This document shows, piece by piece, positions 15,801 through 21,662 of a DNA stretch of 23,976 bases (the first letter of the stretch is position 1; each line of letters starts with the position of its first letter). A program made the translations under genes and the position numbers. A model generated the notes under the pieces. It ran no database searches. It had not been told where the DNA came from and saw nothing but the letters and a program-made list of their open reading frames with translations. Source of the DNA: BOG-933 sp037147415 (GTDB lineage Bacteria > Pseudomonadota > Alphaproteobacteria > Azospirillales > Azospirillaceae); assembly GCA_037147415.1 (NCBI GenBank), contig JBAWVF010000050.1:1-23976 (forward strand), in the 5' to 3' direction.

Positions 15801-18621
15801 CCATCACCGCCGCGACTTCGGCGGCGGTCGCGCTCAGATGGCGGGAGAACGGGCGGTCGAGCGGGGTTTCCAGGCGAACCGGCAACAGATTGGTCAGGAA
15901 TCCGACCACGCCTTCATGCTCGGCTTCAAGCCGGCCGGCAAAGGGCAATGCAACCGCAACCGGGCGGCCGTCGCTTTTCATCCGGGCCAACAGTGCACCG
16001 ACCGCCGCCACCCAGGTCACGGTCAGCGTGGTGCGTCCGGCCCGGGCCAGCGTCGCCAAAGCCTCGACCGTCGCGGGCGCAAGAGACTGGATGCTGCGGG
16101 CGCCCCGAATGGCCGAACCGGGCGGTTGCACGTCATCGACCGGCAAATCGCCGAGTGCGATCAGATCGGGCAGGCGCTGACGCCAAAAAGCCCGCACGGT
16201 CTCGCCGCGCGGACCCTCCATGGTTTTACGCAGGCGCGTTCCGATCTCGGCCGGCGTGGTCGGCAGCGCGGTCAGCGTCGGCTCGCGGCCGGCGGTCAGC
16301 GCGGCGATCAGTTCCAACAGCTCGGTGCGCAGAATATCCAGCGACCAGCCGTCGATCACCGAATGGTTGGCAACCATGAACAGGATATCACCCGCCCCGG
16401 GGTCGGTCCGTTCAGCCCGGAACAGGGTAAAACGAAAGAGCGGTCCGTGTTCCAACTTCATCGGCCGGGCAATCTCGGCGCGCATGGCTGCGGCCATGGC
16501 CTCACTTTCGGCCGGCGCCGGACTCAGGGTCAGCCGGACCGAAGCGGGGGCGAGGACGCAGCGAAACACCGTGCCGTCCCGTTCCCGGAAACAGGTGCGC
16601 AAAGCGGGATGACGGGCGGCCAGTCGGTCGAGTGCCGTCTGAACCGTGGCCGGCTCGGACCGGGACGGCAGCGCCACCGCGAACGGCACGGCATAGGTGA
16701 TCAGGTCGGGCTCGTCGCGATGAGCCATCCACACGCTTTCCTCATTGACGGAGGCGAGCGTGTCGTCTTCGTCCTTCACGGATGGAGCGACCGGTGCGGG
16801 CGGGTCAAGCAGAGCGGCCATCTCCGACAGTGTGGTCGCACCCATTGCTTGCGCCAGATCGAGCCGGCCCAACCCTTCGGCACCGATCCGATTGACCAGC
16901 CGCATCAACAACAGGCTGTGCCCGCCCAGCATGAAAAAATCATCGTGCCGGCCGATCTGCGAGGTTTTCAGCAACTCGGCCCACAGCGCGGCCAGACGGC
17001 GTTCGGTCGGGGTGGCCGGCGGCTCCCGCTCCGGGAGTGGCGCAGCCGATACGGCCGGGGCGGCGGCAACGAGAACCGGCGGCGGGGCCAGCGGGGTCAG
17101 GTCGAGTGGTTCGGCCCACCGGGCGGGCGCTTCGCTCAAAAACCGGAGCAGATGCTCGGCCCAACCGATGACCGTGGCCCGGTCGAACAGGCTGGCGGCA
17201 TAGGTCAACGGCCCTTCCAGGCCACCGTCCGCGGTGGTTTCCAGATTCAGCAGCAGGTCGCAACGGGCGGCGGTGTTGTGGTGCGGAATAACGGTGGCGA
17301 CAAGGCCCTCGAGGGCCGGCGGGGTTACCGGTCGCGGCTGAAGCGCGAACAGCACTTGCACCAGCGGGGCGTAAGAGCGCGACCGGGGCGGAGCCAGTCT
17401 TTCGACCAGCAGTTCGAACGGCACCTCGCGACCGGCGATGGTATCGAGCACCGCGGCCTGAACCCGGCCGACCAGAGCGCCGAAGCTGACGGCACCCTCC
17501 AGATCGATCGGGATGACGGCGGTGTTGGCGAAATAGCCGATTAACGCATCATGGCCGGGCTGATCGCGCATGGCCAGCGGCGTGCCGATCAGCATTTGCC
17601 GCTGCCCTGACAACCGGGACAACAGCACCGCCCACCCGGCCAGCAGCACCATGAACGGGGTCGCGCCCTGCCGCCGTCCGGCCTCGGCCAAGGCGCCGGC
17701 CACATCGGCCGGCACGCGCACCTCAAGAGCACCGCCCTGCCCGTCCTCGATCGCCGGTCTCGGCCGGTCAAGCGGCAGCGGCAGCAGAGCGGGCCAACCC
17801 GTAAGGCGTTGAGCCAAGCGGGCCAAAGCGGGTTCCAACACACCTTCGGCCGGTTGTTGCCGTTGCCGGGTGGCGATAGCGGCGAAGTCGAGCGCCAAAT
17901 CAGGCAGCACCGGCCGCTCACCGCGGACCAGGGCGTTGTAAGCGGTGCTCAGTTCGGCGCTGAACACGCCATTGGACCAGCCGTCCCAGGCGGCATGATG
18001 GGCGGAGACCGACAGCACATGGCGCTCCGGTCCCGAACGGATCAATCGAACACTGATATGGAGGTGGCAAGACAGGTCGATCAATCTATGGGCCGCTTGA
18101 TCAAGCACCGCGGTCAACGCCGCTTGCCGACCGGGCTCGGCGAGGTCGGAGAGGTCGGTCTCCGCAAGCTTGAAGGGTTCGTTCGGATTGATCCGCTGCT
18201 CCGGCCCGGTTTCGCCGTCGATAAAGTCGGTGCGAAACACGCCGTGTCGCTCGGCGATCAGAGCCAACGCCTGGTGCAGGGCCTCCCGATCAAGCCGCCC
18301 CTCGAAAGCGAACGCCAGATGCTCGGTGTAATTGCCGGTGGCGGCGGTCTCGGGATTGGCCTTGAACCCGGCCATTTCCAACCGATTCAAGAACCACATC
18401 CGTTCTTGGCCGAAAGACAGCGGCGCGGCCCGGGGCCGACTTAGATGTTCGATCAACGCAGACCGAGCCTCGGCAATGCGCTGACGCAGGGCTTCGGTCA
18501 GGACACCGGGGGGCGCATTAAATCGTAACTTACCGTCCGCCAGCCACAGACGGATATCCTGCGCCAGTAATTCGGAGAGCAAAGCGTCTGCTTTGTCCAC
18601 AGGGGAAGCGATACAATTCAC
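2500..18621 (-). CDS. Hybrid NRPS/trans-AT-like PKS megasynthase, 5373 aa
   Basis: Second gene. It starts at GTG 18621, overlapping the upstream stop as GTGA, and ends TGA at 2500-2502. Approximate domain order by residue: TubC-type docking 8-60; C 65-500; T 533-605; C 619-1050; A 1060-1570; T 1600-1675; C 1702-2140; A 2145-2666; T 2700-2770; KS 2804-3228; KS-to-DH linker; DH 3405-3690; KR 3690-4075; T 4128-4200; C 4225-4650; A remnant 4652-4831; T 4843-4915; C 4937-5373. It should act as a cytosolic assembly line receiving the aminoacyl-polyketide from gene 1 and passing the chain to gene 3. All five carrier domains keep the phosphopantetheine Ser. There is no epimerase and no thioesterase. 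Oddities are one missing A, one decayed A, a missing AT, and a terminal C whose A partner is on the next protein. The frame is open without interruption over 16 kb, so the losses are in-frame and not sequencing breaks. Confidence 0.97.
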   Translation of the reverse strand: MNCIASPVDKADALLSELLAQDIRLWLADGKLRFNAPPGVLTEALRQRIAEARSALIEHLSRPRAAPLSFGQERMWFLNRLEMAGFKANPETAATGNYTEHLAFAFEGRLDREALHQALALIAERHGVFRTDFIDGETGPEQRINPNEPFKLAETDLSDLAEPGRQAALTAVLDQAAHRLIDLSCHLHISVRLIRSGPERHVLSVSAHHAAWDGWSNGVFSAELSTAYNALVRGERPVLPDLALDFAAIATRQRQQPAEGVLEPALARLAQRLTGWPALLPLPLDRPRPAIEDGQGGALEVRVPADVAGALAEAGRRQGATPFMVLLAGWAVLLSRLSGQRQMLIGTPLAMRDQPGHDALIGYFANTAVIPIDLEGAVSFGALVGRVQAAVLDTIAGREVPFELLVERLAPPRSRSYAPLVQVLFALQPRPVTPPALEGLVATVIPHHNTAARCDLLLNLETTADGGLEGPLTYAASLFDRATVIGWAEHLLRFLSEAPARWAEPLDLTPLAPPPVLVAAAPAVSAAPLPEREPPATPTERRLAALWAELLKTSQIGRHDDFFMLGGHSLLLMRLVNRIGAEGLGRLDLAQAMGATTLSEMAALLDPPAPVAPSVKDEDDTLASVNEESVWMAHRDEPDLITYAVPFAVALPSRSEPATVQTALDRLAARHPALRTCFRERDGTVFRCVLAPASVRLTLSPAPAESEAMAAAMRAEIARPMKLEHGPLFRFTLFRAERTDPGAGDILFMVANHSVIDGWSLDILRTELLELIAALTAGREPTLTALPTTPAEIGTRLRKTMEGPRGETVRAFWRQRLPDLIALGDLPVDDVQPPGSAIRGARSIQSLAPATVEALATLARAGRTTLTVTWVAAVGALLARMKSDGRPVAVALPFAGRLEAEHEGVVGFLTNLLPVRLETPLDRPFSRHLSATAAEVAAVMAHQDYPLRWLIDDALRARGNEPGEIFDTVVVVEDREDGYERWLDPEQGAGKYNLSFVLTRLSSGRTLFAIEHDVARWRPERVRAMIGQLETLILAAATAPETVLADLPLLPEDQRRRLITEFNRTERSYPRDASLATLWQEAAVRHAERPALVSADGVALSYAELDRAAEEMAAGLNRAATDSPGGTVYRGTVGLAVRRGPDAIIATLAILKAGAAYLPLDDKLPPAMVTRLLADCGCRLIIADAAARTRLTGLTGITVPTLEELTARGRSGPLSPMERLTAGAPITGGDPAYIMFTSGSTGEPKGVVIPHRGVARLALDTSLIDLAPGDAMTQGAPLGFDAATLEIWLPLLAGARLEFLSDEEMIEPALLGNRLARSGITALWLTTALFNRVADENPAAFRPLRIAATGGDVLSPPHIARVLSACPRLRLVNGYGPTENSCLTTAHTISAADAVGAIPIGKPITNTRIYVLDERLRPVPAGVWGELCTGGDGLALGYAGRPDLTARAFVTLPHAPEYPVGERVYRTGDLARWRIDGVLEFGGRRDGQVKIRGHRIETGAIEAVLATCPGVLDAGVLAVGTGADKSLLAFVTCTVADESRWRRHLALHLPVYMIPAEFVVLASLPVNANGKKDRRALARLATDRAALAIAAEPVPEAGRAPATEAERLVARVFAELFNRKSVDADDDFFHLGGHSLLAMRLASRIGEATGRQPPTMRALFTARTVTAIAALIVAPEETGGPPPVEIVSEPVNQTQAEVEEDHPLSHGQERLWVMQRLHPDSAAYNVPVAFDLLGALDVDAFGRALVALEQRHHALRLRIVPAADPRDGARQKLAPAGALKPELIDLRAAADPEATARERMSAEGLRPFRLEREAPVRALLFRLAPKHWRLQLVMHHLMCDGWTLGILLRDLSRLYPSVPTTALPPPARQYPDYARWQRAFLAGAEGKALIARQVARLSPLPEPLALPTDRRRPPQRSFRGADYAFTFDEATGRGIERLAEGTTPFMVLVALVHTLLHRHTGQCDFALGTLVAGRDRPEFEEVAGFFVNTLVLRQRIDPDAAFRAHLRAVREMCLEAMADQHCPFETLVEALGVPRDPSRNPLFDVLVVWQDDAEPPPALAGLKTVPVPFAYPFAKFDLSFHFSRRGSRIGLEIEYAADLFDSATIAAFTRRLEVLTRAALAAPDSALSALDFLPPEERTRVVETFNATARDLPIHRAIPELFLDQLRRTPDAPALLDADGAVLDYAGFAARAGAVAAALIAAGVRPGDRVALALRRSPEMMAAIHGILMTGAAYTPLDPDQAPARLIGMLEDLALPNGAKPVVLAPAELRPLLSGAAGLILEPPSASSPNAAGASPLCRAESSDPAYILFTSGSTGRPKGAAIEHNAVLNRILWMQETFPIGPGDVILQKTPVTFDVSVWELFWWSWTGAAVALPPLGTERDPTALVEAVARYRVTVMHFVPSMLAVFLTCLEEGWADAGKLASLRLVFVSGEALDPALADRFDRLLHRRHGTKLHNLYGPTEATVDVSWQPCSPWTGAETVPIGAPIANTQLYVLDPVGRPLPVGVIGEINIGGVQVARGYVNRPDLTAEKFIPDPFRAAGRFSTGRLYRTGDLGRWRRDGVIEYLGRTDHQIKIRGQRIEPGEIEHALEALAEVERAVVVPVSNQGLAELHAYILPAAGRHPTANALRAHARSHLTEAMIPARFFRLDSLPQTSSGKIDRKALTGPPLERGTPTATAPIPAPIAPAVSIAPAAPVGTAEPGIEERITALWQELLPGAEFGSEDGFFDAGGNSLLLIRLHELIEACWPGACSIAELFAISTIAGQAARIRAFRGISPPVPVPFPAPVPFPVTPVPPPASRRTGAVAIIGMAVRLAGADSLDEFWHDVAAGNDRVHPLPTERAAEARAVLTTLGLPVPEGFREAAYLEDIFSFDPGRFRMAPADAALLDPEQRLFLETALSALENAGYGGRALDGAKVGVFAGACPNPSWRDAAIRLAPDRAEQVFTLNVPSNLATRLSFLHDWRGPALMIDTACSSSLAAVHLACRALAAGDCALALAGGAKLVLLPPAAGLRFAIDSSTGRTRAFSEGADGTGMGEGSVVFLLKPLERAEADGDPIHGVILGSALNQDGASSGMAAPNPAAQAEVIQAALRCAGVELSGLSYIEAHGTGTHLGDPIEIEGLTRAAAGTAEHGFALLGSAKGNYGHLDAAAGALGLARAVLALAKDRAPPQPFFTAPNPRIDFARAPVRVADSLTPLPDRGGPRRAGISSFGLSGINVHAVIEAAPARRPGPETKMNPGGWWLVGLSAPAGVALNLYAAAVVEALRAHPERVLADIVRTLTEGRNHLENRLAVWVRDRGDLMARLAVFAIAPEAVKELVETGSTAGGRRGSVSTARGPMVSVVADTEAAARAAARAFVEGATPVWPETLSACRVHLPTAPLARKRCRPDWSATPPTTLPITRTALPITRTALLGPAVATPLGTSRALDVHDPGFWPVAEHRLGGRPTLVGMALLPLLAEAALGNGLKQPLAILALRWLRALQPEMLEPGSIALSVEAPNDKIGGRRATLGGRSRDGRWLTFAEATLAPAVAPSPLDPAALLRHCGAPEEPTAPFSGDHGQVTVSRRWDCLKAVAFTTDGREILARLHRPEAESGDGLRFSLHPGLLDSAAGLVLDRPGLVPAGCAEIVITGPLPARVLVHARRLSLTDNALEAEVTLADAESGAVAVRLTGLRFVTITAGASLEPMPITLMLPVWPSAPLPVVEASSGPLVVVGEGEAAQRICDRLARHGLLAGVTGSVTPDPTVLTLAGRGGAEGLILIPASGEDLPRRTAAILRLILTGLRRPLRLLAVGDGACPETALLTGLVRVAALEEPMLSARTLEIDASTAPESIVTEFAAFDLPEQTARLRNGERQVRRFEPAPAADPDQDAGRSWPRSGVCVITGGSGGLAAALAETASAGGAVTLALLSRHGPPRGDDPDSRQRQLILAELEQRGVTLRHFACNVADRTALAATLAEIRRTLGPITAVIHNAGVPDSAFLIKQSDDDLAAVLAAKVGGARNLDDLTRDDPIEAFVMAGSLTGLFGAPGHAGYTAANAFLDAFAVWRRHRGRPAVTIDWCGLDEIGMAARNVALRPGERRLTPAEAPQMLRRALAGGAAQVALFDRPVADAPVAKTVVDNSAAPAASFAVDTDTLGRTLARIWAEVLGYDRVAPDDDYYALGGDSISGMQIVERIVRELGLPTTLADLFEAGSVAALAVRLAGGTRSGSGSGTGEGSGITPAPKHPTYPLGPEQDSVLAAQQAMGDTIAFNLPNGVTLPPDTDPARLEAALNALVARHDSLRTRLLLEQDRPEMEILPSVPVRLERLTVKHPDQLDALCEHWVRPFDFAAGPAVRFALVSGPAGALALLLDIHHGLADAFSIEVLFAELHALYAGNTELPPPGLQPKDYAWWSKHGEGATAIETARRYWLERYPLPLPALELPGNRARPPRHTWRGANIGFEVEAATVQALRGFARSRRTTPFTVMLATWALLLHRYANSEEVVIAVPVDQRETAGLSRMIGMMVSLLPLRLRVSAEDTVAALIERVQASHTEALRHRACPLGLLLEALAPPAAPDRTPLAEVALSYMNFAEGGGDRGDESGSDFRQFGITRNQCKNDLSIFVRDLPERITVVCEYYSDLFDKAQIERLACHFRTLLAALTTVEPSRLLNSLPLSDAKEVAWLQQAGSSALTLRGPTGLPAPVGIRGELWLRSVATGHRGRWRTDDSDGSAAVLEYGGRLHAALEYGGRLHAAAVSDLPRLSGAIEQALSAHPRLNGAAELSATPGEITVCVVPQPGTAVPTADGLRAWLAEQLPAMAAPTRFVAVSGLPLDAGDGTIDRLRLARDAARAWPLEEDTPVIPSGPPVGADEILVAEIFTELFGEPVTDRTAGFLDLGGHSLLAIRAVNRIAKATGVRLAMADFFTEPSVANLARKIGQGRAARHGTGSAPIIPRAASADTYPASHAQRRLYLAHRFDPTGTAYTMTFAFRCSAALDPTALRCAVRALITRHESLRTAFEEKDGEILQRIADAGIEIPWREDDLRGTNDPRAEAMRLVRREVTTAFDPARPPLLRLRLLRVSDAEWLVLLLVHHIVGDGWSNAILTRELGLLYHDPAAVLPVLPLAYRDYAVWQQGNDWSQAADYWRNMLAGAPETIALPADRPLPEVPSYRGGTVRRLLSAEITAALHALARDSGASMSALGLSVLAALLFRMTRQRDMVLGLSVAGRDHAEVEGLIGFFVNVLPVRVHLEEETEFATLLGAVQTAVMAALDRRDYPFDRLVQDLGQRRGASRRPVVNVVFEYQRFESADGDRDAAPGLPPALEAAGLAQSLYETIHTATAKHDLLLFLIERGEQAELALEYDADIFEAETAERWVGYLAQFAELVARQGNRSS
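2513..2519 (-). promoter_or_regulatory. Ribosome binding site for the A-MT gene
   Basis: AAGGAAA on the minus strand lies nine bases upstream of the ATG at 2503. The site is inside the end of the preceding coding sequence, and start and stop share ATGA. This supports termination-reinitiation coupling and a genuine separate start, not read-through. Confidence 0.6.
4130..4668 (-). pseudogene. Decayed adenylation domain remnant inside the megasynthase
   Basis: Residues about 4652-4831. The whole N-terminal subdomain with A1-A5, which holds the substrate pocket and the P-loop, is absent. The A7 YRTGDL is reduced to WRTDD, A8 is unrecognisable apart from LEYGGR, and in A10 the catalytic Lys of NGK is Thr (GDGTIDR). 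The reading frame is open, so this is a domain-level pseudogene within a live gene. Confidence 0.8.
4424..4483 (-). repeat. Perfect 30-bp tandem duplication inside the A remnant
   Basis: Exact copies at 4424-4453 and 4454-4483 encode LEYGGRLHAA twice. The repeated piece is what is left of the A8 hinge region. An exact duplication suggests a recent event in sequence under weak constraint. Confidence 0.92.
5983..6007 (-). repeat. Gly-Ser hexanucleotide repeat linker
   Basis: Tandem GCTCCC-type units on the plus strand encode a GSGSGSG stretch between the PKS carrier domain and the next condensation domain. It is a flexible interdomain linker. Confidence 0.85.
6007..10224 (-). other. PKS module of gene 2: KS-DH-KR-T without an acyltransferase
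   Basis: The KS has DTACSSSL (active Cys near 2974), EAHGTGTHLGD and KGNYGHLDAAAG, so it is catalytically complete. Its SSTGRTRAF and DGTGMGEG segments resemble trans-AT ketosynthases. After the KS come about 180 residues of linker with no GHSxG, ending in an LPTAPLARKR post-KS motif; no AT exists. DH: His3441 in HRLGGRPTLVG (canonical LPG Pro is Val) and Asp3608 in HPGLLDSAAG. KR: TGGSGGLAAALA, catalytic Ser in AGSLTG and GYTAANA. The T motif is GGDSIS. Expected chemistry is malonyl extension of seryl-T, ketoreduction and dehydration to an enoyl. Malonyl must come from a separate AT or from the AT of gene 1. Confidence 0.85.
8382..8423 (-). repeat. Perfect 21-bp tandem duplication in the KS-DH linker
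   Basis: Two exact adjacent 21-bp copies (8382-8402 and 8403-8423) encode the heptapeptide PITRTAL twice, just before the DH domain. The frame is kept. It lies in the linker that replaces the AT domain, where length changes are probably tolerated. Confidence 0.9.
10248..10281 (-). repeat. 18-bp-period direct repeat in the T-KS linker
   Basis: A 16-bp unit occurs at 10248-10263 and again at 10266-10281, encoding a Pro/Val/Phe-rich linker (VPFPAPVPFP) before the KS. The period is a multiple of three. Confidence 0.85.
10297..13539 (-). other. Module 3 of gene 2: C-A-T, serine-specific
   Basis: The C motif is HHLMCDG and intact. The A domain is complete: FTSGSTGRPKG near residue 2307, FDVSVWELF, NLYGPTEATVD, YRTGDLGRW, SSGKIDRKAL. 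My alignment gives D-V-W-H-F-S-L-V-D, which matches the established serine code DVWHLSLIDK except for two conservative changes. The carrier motif is GGNSLL, and the next domain is a ketosynthase, so serine is elongated by a C2 unit. The linker on either side contains imperfect 18-bp repeats. Confidence 0.88.
10539..10569 (-). repeat. 18-bp-period direct repeat in the A-T linker of the Ser module
   Basis: A 13-bp unit occurs at 10539-10551 and 10557-10569, encoding an Ala/Pro/Ile-rich linker between A and T. It is another in-frame linker repeat. Confidence 0.8.
13582..16779 (-). other. Module 2 of gene 2: C-A-T, Val-like specificity
   Basis: The C motif is NHSVIDG (first His replaced, catalytic second His kept). 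The A domain is complete: FTSGSTGEPKG near residue 1232, NGYGPTEN, YRTGDL, RRDGQVKIRG, NGKKDRRAL. Specificity residues as I align them are D-A-L-W-A-G-G-C-L, close to the classical valine code DAFWIGGTFK but altered at 299, 330 and 331. I infer a hydrophobic, probably branched, amino acid with low certainty. The carrier domain has LGGHSLLAM. Confidence 0.8.
16807..18429 (-). other. Module 1 of gene 2: C-T with no adenylation domain
   Basis: The C domain has an intact HHAAWDG catalytic motif near residue 208. About 30-45 residues after its end a complete carrier domain begins, with LGGHSLL near 566. No A motif of any kind lies between them; the gap is a Pro/Ala-rich linker. The carrier must therefore be loaded by an A domain acting in trans, or the module passes the chain on without adding a residue. 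It is the first acceptor after the unreduced polyketide unit of gene 1. Confidence 0.85.
18442..18600 (-). other. N-terminal TubC-type (beta-hairpin) docking domain
   Basis: Residues about 8-60 of the 5373-aa protein match the pattern of TubC_N docking domains: LLSELLAQDIRLW, then LRFNAPPGVLT and a closing helix rich in E/A/R. In known systems this domain binds a short C-terminal peptide of the upstream subunit. The upstream protein here ends with an exposed tail after its last carrier domain (...PVREEGWL), which is the natural candidate partner. It implies specific hand-over from gene 1 to gene 2. Confidence 0.8.
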
Positions 18622-21600
18622 AGCCAGCCTTCTTCTCGTACGGGTGCCGGGGTCGGTGCTCGGGTAGCGGCGGCGGCGGCGAGCGCGCGGGCCAGACCGG
18701 CAACGGTTCGTTCGCTAAAAATCAGTGCGGCGGGCACTTCGGTACCGAGCGTTTCGCGCAAACGGGCGACAATGCGAACCGCGACCAGGGAATCGCCGCC
18801 GAGTTCTAAAAAATCATCGTCATAAGCGATGTCCGGCAGGCCCAACGCCTCGCGCCAGACACCCCGGACATTGCGGAGGATGCTGTCCGCCGTCACCGAA
18901 GCAGGATGCTCGACGGCTGCGAGCCCGGGCGCGAGGATCGGCGCCGGCTTCGCTCCCGGTGCGGAGGAATCGGCAGAGGGCGAAGGATCGATCCAATAGC
19001 GCTTGCGTTCGAACGGGTAAGGTGGCAAGGGCACCCGCCGACCGGGCCGGTCGGCTTCCAGAGCGGCCAAATCGGGCTCAACTCCGTGCAGCCACAAGCG
19101 GCTGAGCGACTGAATCAGTGCCTCTGCCCCGTCTTGTCCGCTCGCTTCACTTTGTGGTTGGGTGGCGATGGCACGGGCCTCGGCAGCACCGGCGGCACGG
19201 GCCAGCCGGGTCAGCGTCACTCCCGGTCCGGCTTCAACCAGCACCCGGGCCGGCTCTGTCAACAGGTGGCGCAGATTATCAACAAAGCGGACCGTGCCGC
19301 GCAGATGGCGCACCCAATAGGCGGGCTCGGTCGGTGCGGCCGGATCGACCTGGGCACCGCTCAGATTGGATAGCATCGGTATGGTTGCCGGGCGCAGGGT
19401 CACACGCGAAACGGCCTCGCCGAAATCCTCCAGAATCGGGTCCATCAGTGCGCAGTGGAACGCTCGGGACACCGGCAGTCGTCGTCCCGGTCGGTCCAGC
19501 GCAATCAGGGCTTGCTCGATCCGCGCAATGCCCGCTTCGTCACCGGCCAGCACGGATTGGCGCGGCGCGTTGATGGTGGCGATTTCGGGGATTCCCGCAG
19601 CGCCGGGCTCGAACTCACGCGCCAACAGCGCCCTTATTTCGGCTTCGGGCAACGACACCGCCAGCATGACGCCCGGCGGAGCGGATGCCATCAACCGGCC
19701 GCGGCGCGTTACCAGCGCCAGCGCATCGGCAAAGCTCATCACCCCGGCCAGGGTGGCGGCGACATACTCGCCGAGGCTGTGCCCGGCCAGCGCCGAGGGC
19801 ACGACGCCGAAACTTTGCAACAAGCGGGCAATGCCGTATTCGACCGTGAACAAGGCCGGCTGAGTCATCGCGGTATCGGCCAGACGGCGCGCGGCGACGC
19901 TATCGTTCGGTGCGGCCAGCAATAACCCGGTCAGATCGGCCGGTCCGGCTTCGGCCAAGCGGGCGGCGGCTTCGTCCACCACTGCGCGGAACAGGGGAAA
20001 GCTGCGATAGAGGTCTCGGCCCATGCCGGGATGCTGGGCACCCTGACCGGGAAACAGCAAGGCCACCGTGGCAGGCCCGGCGCCCGGAATCAGCTCTCCA
20101 TTGTCGAGCGCGCTTGTCCCGCGCAATTGAACGGCGGCGCCAGCCGGATTACAAGCCACGGCCACCCGTCGGTAGCGCAACCGCTTCCGGCCGCAATGCA
20201 GGCTGTGAGCGATGTCGGTCAGGGCAATCGAGGGATCATGTTCCAGATGTCCGGCTACGGCCGCAGCCAAGGCATCGCGAGCGGACGCCGTCGCCGCCGA
20301 CAACATCAGCAAACGCGGCAAAGCGGGCTCCGGAGTGGAGGGCGCGGGACAGGGCGGCGCCTGTTCCAGAATGATGTGCAGATTCGTGCCGCCCATGCCG
20401 AAACTGCTGACTGCGGCCCGACGCGGTGTTGCGCCGTCGTCGCTTTCGCCGGTCCTTGGCCAAGGCTCGACCCCGACGACCGGGCGGAACGGTCCATCGG
20501 CAAAGGGAATACGCGGGTTGGCGCGGGTAAAATGGGCGGTCGGCGGAATCAGGCCGTGCTTTACCACCAGCACGGTCTTGATCAGGCCCGCGATACCGGC
20601 GGCGGCGTCGAGATGACCGATATTGCCCTTGATCGAGCCGAGCGGAATGCTGCCCGGTGCAGCGCTGCCATAAGCGAGGTTCAGGGCCGCGACCTCGATC
20701 GGATCACCGAGCGGTGTGGCGGTGCCATGGCCTTCAACATAGCCGATTGCGGTGGGCGGAAGATCGGCGTCGGCCAGAGCGGCTCGAAGGGCCGCGGCCT
20801 GACCATCGACCGAAGGAGCGGAAAAGGCGGCCCGCGCGCCGCCGTCATTGCTGATGCCGATCCCGCGGATCACGGCATGAATGGTGTCGCGGTCACGGAG
20901 CGCGTCGGCCAACCGCTTTAGCACGATCACGCCGGCTCCGGCACCGCCGACCGTGCCGTCGGCTTCGGCATCGAACGGCCGGCACCGGCCCCGGCGCGAC
21001 GCGATTCCGCCATCGGTGTGAATGTAGCCCCGGGATGAGAACATTCCGGCGGAAGCCGAACCGGCCAAGGCCACACGACAGCGTCCGGCCCGCAGAGAGT
21101 CTACCGCCTGGGCCACGGTCGCCAATCCGGTTGAACAGGCGCTGGCTATGGTCATCGCCGGCCCGGTCAGTCCCAGTTTATAAGCCAAGCGGGTGGCGGC
21201 GAAGTCCTTGTCGTTGTTGACCACCAGAAAATAGCGGTCGGGTCCGCCGGCAAAACCGGCCCGCCGGTGCAGATTGTCGAGCAGATAAGCGTTGAAACCG
21301 GTTCCGGCGAACACGCCGACCGGACCGTCCCCGGCGGGATTGCAGGCGGCGTCTTCTAGCGCGTGCCATGCGGTTTCCAGCAATAGCCGCTGTTGCGGAT
21401 CCATTTCCGCAGCATCGGCCGGCGTATAGCCGAACGGCACCGGATCGAACCGGTCGAGGTCCGGTAGTTCGGCATTGGCCGGCACGAAATCAGGGTGATT
21501 CATCAGCGCCGGATCGGTCCCGGCGGCTTCCAGCTCCGCACGGTCGAAATGGCGGATACTGTCCACCGCTTCGATTAAATTATTCCAGAAGGTGGCGCGG

Positions 21601-21662
21601 TCGCGCGCACCCGGAAAACGGAACGCCAAGCCGACAATGGCAATTGCCGCGGCACCGCTATC
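18618..21662 (-). other. KS-AT-T extension module of gene 1
   Basis: A non-reducing type I PKS module with its own malonyl-type AT (GHSLGEY, AFH). It contrasts with the AT-less module in gene 2, so cis-AT and trans-AT-like chemistry are mixed in one operon. After the last carrier helix about 25 residues of Ala/Thr/Pro-rich tail end in PVREEGWL, the probable docking peptide for the TubC-type domain of gene 2. Confidence 0.85.

Noticed and set aside
15796..17544. 582-codon open frame on the plus strand
   Set aside because: It lies wholly antisense to C and A domains with clear motifs and encodes a low-complexity Arg/Gly/Gln-rich product with no recognisable domain; it is a GC-driven shadow frame.
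2500..18621. Epimerisation or thioesterase domains in the megasynthase
   Set aside because: Every region between carrier domains is accounted for by C, A, KS, DH or KR motifs, and the protein ends in a C domain with no GxSxG-type terminal domain.
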